NCBI RefSeq assembly: GCF_964340395.1
Contig: NC_135560.1
Coordinates: 6,934,598 to 6,998,597, forward strand
Direction of reading: 5' to 3'
Source of the DNA: Glandiceps talaboti
Lineage: Eukaryota > Hemichordata > Enteropneusta > Spengelidae
DNA: 64,000 bases
Position numbers and translations under genes: made by a program. The notes under the pieces were generated by a model. It worked only from the letters and a program-made list of their open reading frames with translations. It ran no database searches and was not told the origin of the DNA. Shown here piece by piece: positions 57,283 to 64,000 of this stretch (its first letter is position 1; every line of letters begins with the position of its first letter).

Positions 57283-57416
57283 CATCACGTGACCATCGCC
57301 TGCGCATACTCTATAGTTCAGCGAGTTAACAGAAGATTTTAATATATACCCCTGGAGGATCTCAGCGTCCTCACATCCCGTATACGTAGCCCTTGAAGAA
57401 TCAACTACGCATAGAT
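57283..57416 (+). promoter_or_regulatory. Putative METTL27-like promoter/5'UTR
   Basis: Contains an E-box CACGTG (57285-57292 region), an NRF1-like TGCGCA, and TTTAATATATACC about 75 bp upstream of the ATG, which may act as a TATA box. Inferred from position only. Confidence 0.35.
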
Positions 57417-57536
57417 ATGGAAGAAAAGGGTGCTACCAAGGAGCTTCGAGAACGGCTTTCAAAAATCCTTGATGTGAACACACCGAATGAGGAGGTCATT
57501 GGAGCCTACGACGACTGGGCCGAGACTTATGACAAG
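57417..57536 (+). CDS. METTL27: METTL27-like exon 1
   Basis: 40 codons, phase 0 donor GTATAA. Carries the helical N-terminus and the family motif VIGAYDDWAETYDK. Start ATG 57417 with purine at -3. Confidence 0.9.
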
Positions 57537-59313
57537 GTATAAATCTTAGTAGAGTCTTTCAACAATGCAGGCAGTCAAAATTGGTAGATATAGTCACGTG
57601 TTCTACATGGAATCAAGTAACCAGTAACGCACGTTTCAATTATATCGTTATCGAAATATTAAAATCTCTACGACCTAACGTAACGTGACCTCAGGACCGG
57701 GATCATATGGGCTGTGACATACTTTTCGACACCTGCCATACCGTTCGTGATGTCTTTATGTGTACAGACCAAATTCTGTTTGTTGAGTCTATAATACTTT
57801 GACAACATTTAATATCTATGACAGGTATTTTTTATCGATTATAATAATTTATATAGCTTGACAGTCCATTGACAGACGGACGGACAGACGGACAGACAGA
57901 CGGACGGACGGACAGACTATACATCTCACATATACAGCTATACTTTTCAGTTCAAAATCACTTGTTAGTTGTATTCCTAAGCTAGCGGGACAAACATATC
58001 ATCTAAAATTAATGCTTTCAACAAACTATTTTTGATCTGCGTTGTATCCTGATTGATTATCAACATTGCATTCTACCACATTATCGTCGAAATCTCAGAA
58101 ATTCATAATAAAATTTCGAGCCTCGGTAAGGAAGCCTTCAGTATTTACAAGGGGAGGGCCGAACACACGGTCTATTAAGTAAAACATGACCCCCCCCCCC
58201 TATTCTCCATTTGTAAAAAGTGGCCCTCCCCTTTGTCCCATTTTGTAAAACATGACTCTCCCCATGACAATTGCATACTCTGAACGTTAATCAATATTCC
58301 CATTATATGTAAACATACAAATTAAATTATTTTGACGAGATAAAGCAATATTTGTACATATAAAGTGACAAAACAGTAAAAGAGTGGTTAGTTACCTTTC
58401 TCTTATAATCATACACAATCTAGTTAGTATCTAAAACGTGTTTTTCATGTTGTGCATACTCTGCCTGATCTGGTCACTTCGTCTTGTAAAAGTTCCCTGA
58501 TATCATCATTATCACCTTCATCGTCAGTACTTCCATTATCAGTGTCACTCTAATCTGACTCACTGGTACTACTTGAGTCAGTACATGTATCACCGCCCGT
58601 GTTCTCTATGACGTTCAAAACTAAGTCATCATCATCATCATCATCATCGTCGTCGTCGTCGTCGTCAATCATCATCACTACTACCATCACCATCATATTT
58701 TAACAACAACATTCACGGACAGTGTGAGTGCTAAGGTGAGATGGTACACTCAACAAAATGCATCGTTTTATTAAACAATATTTTTGTATTTTGGCATGTA
58801 AAGTACTCGTAAAAATAAATGTTGAGTTCTCATTTCACTTTTACATCTCAAAATACACAAAACAAATTGACAATAATTGAATCTTCAGTTTGGTCACAAA
58901 ACTACGGAATGTAAAATGTGTCTCTCCCCAAACATTGTAATGCAATATATGACCCTCCCCCAAGAACAGGTTTGTAGAATGTGACCCACCCCTCGATTCT
59001 CCCCCCCCCCCGCCTCCTTGTAAATACTGAAGGCTCCCTAATATTTTCCACTCTCGTCTCTTGGCCCGGGGGGGGGGGGCATTCTTCTGTTGACGTAGAT
59101 AGGATGTTTTCATTTCCTTTTTGGTTTAGTACTGTAGTAGAAAGGCAATACTTTGACATTGAGAACGTAGTTTTTTAATGTAAACTTATCGTTCGCTGTG
59201 TGTCATTTGGATCAAAAGATATTTCAATTTGTTTTCTGAGTGTTTTACTTCGTTTGAACTTTGTTTGTTCTTTCTCACTCTCTCTCTCTCTGTCTCTCTC
59301 ACACACACACACA

Positions 59314-59402
<89 letters not shown>

Positions 59403-61265
59403 CATTTTGTTCTGCTAAATAGGACCAGTTACAACATGGCTATGGTGCCCCGTTTTTAGCTAGCGATGTCCTACGAGATATGGTACCCGACAAAAATGCA
59501 TACATATTGGATGCTGCTGCGGGTACCGGCTTAGGTGGCGAGGAGGTAAGAAATTAAGAATACCAAAATGTCACAAATTTGATACTACCGACTAGATAGC
59601 ACTGAAACATTCGAGCTTCCCGTGAATTTTGCAATACCTATCTTACGAATATATATATATATATTATAACTATTTGATTTACTGCATCTCTACCTTTCCT
59701 TCTCCTCGTTCACCTTTAGTTGAAGAAGCATGGCTACAACAACCAGGATGCCCTAGATCCTTCAAAGAACCTGCTTGCTATAGCTGAGCAAAGACAAGTC
59801 TATAAAAGAACGATATGCGACAAATTAGGAACTAATCGTCTAGATATTGATCCGGGTAACACATTATATTTACACCTCATTTATATATATATAATCAGTT
59901 GTTGGTTTTTACAAAGTAACTTTTACATTTCTGGCATACGAAAGTGATAGGAAATGGCAGAATTACTTACATAGTCGGATTTGGATTTTTAAACAAACAT
60001 TTCTATCGTAGTTTTTTCGATTGACAATTTACTGTCGAGGTATTGATAAATAACAATTTTGAGTGGTCTGACAACAAAAACGTTCAGCTCAGTTCCTTGC
60101 ACTTATTCTCTTTCTTGGGAGGAAGTTGTTTTGGTTTTTTACTTCTCTTGCGAAACATTCTCGCGAGACAGAACCATTCTTAAGCTCTCGTGCAACATTC
60201 TCGCGAGACAGAACAATTCTTTCGCCGTCGTGTAACATGCTCGCGAGGCAGAATAATTCTACCACTGTCATGAAACATGTTCGCTCGCTAGAGTAGTTTC
60301 TTCCGCGAAACAAGTACGTTTCGGTTTGACGATTTACTATTGCATGCACACATTTATTACGACTGTAATTTATTCTATGGTTGGTATGATTTCAGATGAT
60401 TTTTTTTTTGATAAATCATTGAACTCTATCACATAAACTCTGGTATTATTTCAGATTACTACGATGCTGTAACATGTGCAGGTTGTTTTGTACCAGGCCA
60501 TGTGCCGCCTGATTGTTTGCCAGAACTAGTAAGAATTGTGAAACCAGGTTAGTTTCCATGTATAACAATTTCAGATTTATGCCCTTCCATGAAAAGTCAT
60601 ATTTGACCATGTCTTTCCATCCGGGGTAAATCTTGGGCAGAGGATGTGCAAATGTGGTGACTATGAGACGAAGTTCCACCTTTGACTTAATTTACCCCCG
60701 CCGATCTATATCTCTCCCCTGGGGGCTGTAGACAGTCAAAAGTGGTACTGCATATCGTACTACCCAGGTGGTTAGCTGGGTCACAAGTATGGTAAAGGTT
60801 GGCTAAAGGTGGGGGAATAAGCCTGTCACGACAACACTTATGGTTATCCCAACTGTATACATAGCTGCGATTTGGCGATTACAGAATGACATCAAACTTA
60901 ACCGATATACTGTGGGACAACATTAGACAACATATGCCGAGACACGAAAAGTCTAATTTACCCACCACCCTTAATTGTTCCTGCGTACACGATTTATATA
61001 ATAGAGGATATTGAAATTAATATTAATAAATATTTATAATTATCTATATTTTGATTTCAATTCAGGAGGTTACATCATCATAATCACACGAGAGCAATAT
61101 TACAACGACGCTGACTACGGAGTAACGTTACGAAAGGCAATTCAAGGACTGGTTGATGCAGACCAAGTCACGGAAATCAAACGAGAGTTACGTCCAGGAT
61201 ATTACAAGGATCTAAAAACTGCATTTGTCATAATCTTACAAGTTTTATGTCAGTCTTCAATATGA
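57417..61265 (+). CDS. METTL27: METTL27/WBSCR27-like SAM-dependent methyltransferase (5 exons)
   Basis: Class I Rossmann-fold methyltransferase, 223 aa when the five exons are joined: 57417-57536, 59423-59545, 59720-59855, 60455-60547 and 61066-61265. All junctions have GT/AG and consistent phases (0,0,1,1). Seen in order: N-terminal YDDWAETYDK (METTL27 has YDDWAPEYD); SAM motif I ILDAAAGTGLGGEE; the acidic post-I loop QDALDPSKNLLAIA; YYDAVTCAGCFVPGHV (motif IV region); and IVKPGGYIIIITRE (post-motif with KPGG). The natural substrate of this family is not firmly known. ATG 57417 is the first in frame. Intron 1 is large and holds an inverted-repeat element and simple repeats. Confidence 0.93.
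57870..57916. repeat. (GACA/GACG)n microsatellite in METTL27-like intron 1
   Basis: GACAGACGGACGGACAGACG type run. Confidence 0.9.
58130..59038. mobile_element. 909-bp inverted-repeat element with TAA target duplication
   Basis: Ends GGAAGCCTTCAGTATTTACA and, at the right, the complement of GGGAGCCTTCAGTATTTACA; both are flanked by TAA (58127-58129 and 59039-59041). A 3-bp TWA duplication is typical of PIF/Harbinger. No transposase frame; contains poly-C runs and an (ATC)n(GTC)n tract (58,627-58,667). Lies in intron 1 of the METTL27-like gene. Confidence 0.75.
59276..59399 (+). repeat. (CT)n microsatellite forming the intron-1 pyrimidine tract
   Basis: About 55 CT dinucleotides with a short (CA)n interruption, ending 23 bp before the exon 2 acceptor of the METTL27-like gene. 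Confidence 0.95.
59423..59545 (+). CDS. METTL27: METTL27-like exon 2 (SAM motif I)
   Basis: 41 codons, phase 0-0: HGYGAPFLASDVL, then the glycine-rich SAM loop LDAAAGTGLGG. The acceptor (AAATAG) lies 23 bp after a very long CT repeat. Confidence 0.93.
59720..59855 (+). CDS. METTL27: METTL27-like exon 3
   Basis: 136 nt, phase 0-1. LKKHGYNNQDALDPSKNLL gives the acidic end of strand beta-2 that contacts the SAM ribose. Donor GTAACA. Confidence 0.9.
60135..60305. repeat. ~55-bp tandem repeat carrying TCTCGCGAGA
   Basis: AACATTCTCGCGAGACAGAA recurs four times with decay (third copy TGCTCGCGAGGC, fourth TGTTCGCTCGC). In intron 3 of the METTL27-like gene. Confidence 0.8.
60455..60547 (+). CDS. METTL27: METTL27-like exon 4
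   Basis: 93 nt, phase 1-1. DYYDAVTCAGCFVPGHVPPD, then the helix LPELVRIVKP, typical of the motif IV to VI region. Confidence 0.9.
61066..61265 (+). CDS. METTL27: METTL27-like exon 5 and stop
   Basis: 200 nt, entered in phase 1. GGYIIIITREQYY continues the KPGG turn; it ends at TGA 61263-61265 after a hydrophobic C-terminal strand (TAFVIILQVL). Confidence 0.92.
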
Positions 61266-61328
61266 AATGAATTTGTATATTATCGTTGATATTATCGCTG
61301 TACAATTTGTGAATATATTGATGTGTGC

Positions 61329-61334
61329 AATAAA
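61329..61334 (+). terminator. Poly(A) signal of the METTL27-like gene
   Basis: AATAAA 64 bp after the stop codon, followed by a GT-rich stretch, the expected cleavage context. Confidence 0.75.
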
Positions 61335-62330
61335 CTGTGGAATTAATCATACGTCGTGCGTTTATTATTACATGTAACTGTACTGCTTTCTATTCCATTT
61401 TCCGTTACTTCGAGTCGTGGTATGCAGTGAAATGCACCCAAAAAGCACATCGACATCTGTATGACCTCGACCATAGCTAATCTGTCGTAAAATCAAAGTG
61501 AGAGCAAAAAATGACGCAGATTCTAAAATGGCCTACGTATAGACGGTCTACCCCCCCCCCCCCGGGGTGGGGTCTACTATGGTCTCAAAGTCAACGATTT
61601 CTACGGGTCATATTGCTGCAAGAGTACGCCCTCGTGAGGAATAAACGTGCAAGGCATAGAGTTTTAATAGTAGCCTGTGAGATACGCCGTCAGCCCTGTC
61701 AGGCTAACCACTACTGTACTAATCTACCCAACATCACAAATAAGCAACCAGACTGGGTTGTAGCCAATCAAATATCGTTATGTTCTAATATGATTCAAAC
61801 TGACCACGATGTCAGCCTCTCAATGGCGATTTCTAAGACCAGCCACCTAATCTTACGTAGACATAAGTTTCCAGCCGAAGTCTGGTATATTATCAAGTAC
61901 AAACAATCAACAAGTATCACCATAAAAAAAAATTTCAAAAAAAAATTTCAAAAAAAAAAAAAAAGTATCACCATAACAACAATCGTTGTTAACATCAGAA
62001 GCAGAAACTATTTGATTTTTAATCTACATTATGATGACCTCTGTGTGAACTTCTAATCACAAGTTCAAGGCGTGACCTAAATCCTTTCATCTAACAGGCA
62101 CAGTCCCATAGAATAGTGGAGACGATGAGTACTGGCTGGTACGAATGTCTGTATCTTTACAGACTAAGAATTTGGTTAAAGAAAACTCGGGAGCTGAGTC
62201 TGGAGGCCAACGTGGTCTCGAATCACACTTAACAAAGAGAGATAGCACTAAACTAACTTGAACTTGCCTCGAATACTAATTTCTACACACAGTCAATGTC
62301 CAACTTTAATCCCGTGGCACATCTGATTTT
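61335..62330. other. Downstream intergenic; no gene seen
   Basis: A 181-codon plus frame (61511-62056) is low-complexity at its end (Lys-rich from poly-A) and starts in a poly-C run; no domain is recognised, so it is not called. Confidence 0.5.
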
Positions 62331-62332
62331 GT

Positions 62333-62405
62333 GAGTGAGTGAGTGAGTGAGTGAGTGAGTGAGTGGGTGGGTGAGTGAGTGAGTGAGTGAGTGAGTGAGT
62401 GAGTG
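62333..62405. repeat. (GTGA)n microsatellite
   Basis: About 18 GTGA repeats with a GTGG interruption. Confidence 0.95.
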
Positions 62406-62820
62406 GTCTGTTGTCATAATTTGTAACTTGCCAATAATTACATACCCGCAGTGTACATGTATCCTTTCAACTTTTTAGGTTATAATATTATTTACTCATT
62501 CAATTATTCTTACCTACAATGTTTTCATTTAACATTTTGCCTCTCCCCCAAGCAGCACATCTCCACTATCTATTGTCATCACTCGTTGTTTAGCAAGTGC
62601 TCTCATTTCAAATTGATGGGGGCGCTATTCAAAATGCCAAAACACAGTGCAAAGTGTCACAAGTTACCCATCTCACAAAAGTCATTATCGCAAACCAGAA
62701 CTGTTATTACTTCCGATACACTTCGAAATAAAGACTCCGGCATCTTACGGCTGTCAAAGCCTGTTCTTACAGCACGATAATATATCAAACATATTGATGA
62801 CACTGTGAACGTTCGTTTAA
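62406..62820. other. No gene seen
   Basis: A 109-codon frame at 62451 has no recognisable domain and no splice or promoter support. Confidence 0.4.
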
Positions 62821-62821
62821 G

Positions 62822-62970
<149 letters not shown>

Positions 62971-63700
62971 GAGGAATATATGGACACAGATGATTAGGTG
63001 ACTAGGTAGGTGAATGGAGTCTGTAGCTGATTATGAAGGCATAGGTAGATAGATGAGATGATAATCAAATACTATAGAACCATTTTGATAGGGTTATCTT
63101 TCTTACATATCTTTATAATATTCAAGATGGTGTATTTATTATTCTCGCGAGTGTAACCGACAGTAAGGCACGTTGTCATGGTAGCAGTTACATGTCTAAT
63201 GAGATCACACCATGACATTAATTATAATTATGTTATTCTAACTGATTCAAGGAGATAAGTCTGTGGTATCTATATTATCCCATGCAGATCTGCAGGGTAT
63301 TGTGAGAATGAATGTTTGTCTGATTCAATGTTGGCTTATAGCCATCCACAACATGGTAACAAATCTATAACATGGTTGTTTTAACTTGCACCCATTTTAA
63401 AATGGCATAAATTGAGTTTATAGGCTTTTTACTCTGGTGAAAAACTTACATATAATCTGGATAATACTATTTTAGTACATTTTGTATAATCTTAATGTCG
63501 ATTTAAGTCTCGATAGAGTCTTCTGCTATGGGCACAGTTGATGGTATACTGGGGGCTTCACCGATAGAGTTTTGCCGAAGCCGGTTTAATAGGAAAAACA
63601 AGACAGTTTGATTTTAGTATACAACAGAAATGATCCAAAGAACTACAACAAACTTTCCTTTACAAGTATCTTTGGTACAGCTCCTGGTTGCCCCACTTGT
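62971..63700. other. No gene seen
   Basis: Unique AT-rich sequence without convincing exons. Confidence 0.5.
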
Positions 63701-63703
63701 GAT

Positions 63704-63827
<124 letters not shown>

Positions 63828-64000
63828 TCTGTCTAGCCATGGACTCCTCTGTTGTCTTTTTGTTCATCTCGCCATCTGACACTCTGTATTTCTGATAAAA
63901 GTAGACCACGACGATGTGGCCTATTTAATACAGACACTAATGCAGAATGTATAGATATCGCTAACGGATGCTAAATCAGATACTTCTTATTTGTTAAGTA

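Noticed and set aside
61511-62056. 181-codon plus-strand frame downstream of the METTL27-like gene
   Set aside because: Starts in a poly-C run, ends in poly-A-coded lysines, no domain, no splice or promoter context; likely chance.

Overview
This window looks like invertebrate-deuterostome nuclear DNA, most likely a cephalochordate such as Branchiostoma. The evidence is intron-rich genes with chordate-like phase-1 EGF and TB exons, an animal-type 5S rRNA, a METTL27-like methyltransferase, a FABP, and a DIRS-type retroelement of a kind common in marine invertebrates. The species call is an inference; the gene calls rest on translated exons. No bacterial, phage or CRISPR content is seen.

Layout, left to right. 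1-7.2 kb is a nest of repeats: foldback arms, tetranucleotide microsatellites and inverted copies of two repeat families. 7.25-11.1 kb is a decayed DIRS-type element with a gag zinc knuckle, reverse transcriptase, RNase H and the N-terminal ALOG-like domain of its recombinase. 11.8-45.4 kb (minus strand) is the 5' part of a fibrillin gene. It has 20 recognisable exons running from a signal-peptide exon through the N-terminal unique region, three EGF exons, a hybrid domain, and alternating calcium-binding EGF and TB exons. The 3' two thirds must lie beyond the left edge. Its introns hold MITEs, minisatellites and a 1.35-kb tandem duplication that copies one exon. A 623-bp element with perfect 127-bp inverted repeats truncates another exon. 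47.6-49.4 kb is a short 5S rDNA tandem array (minus strand, two full copies and one truncated). 49.7-50.75 kb holds decayed gag-like reading frames and a short GTCCGCGAGGGAC repeat. 50.9-53.05 kb is a second copy of the left-end repeat family.

53.2-53.6 kb (minus) is an intronless fatty-acid-binding protein gene. 55.07-55.87 kb is a microsatellite mosaic. 57.4-61.34 kb (plus) is a five-exon METTL27/WBSCR27-like SAM-dependent methyltransferase gene with a clean poly(A) signal. The remainder to 64 kb is simple repeat and unassigned sequence.

The three protein genes are not an operon and show no obvious joint function: fibrillin is an extracellular microfibril protein, FABP a cytosolic lipid carrier, and METTL27-like a cytosolic methyltransferase. 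The most interesting signals are how mobile and tandem DNA is reshaping the fibrillin exon set, and the retroelement fossil carrying the ancestral form of the plant ALOG DNA-binding domain.
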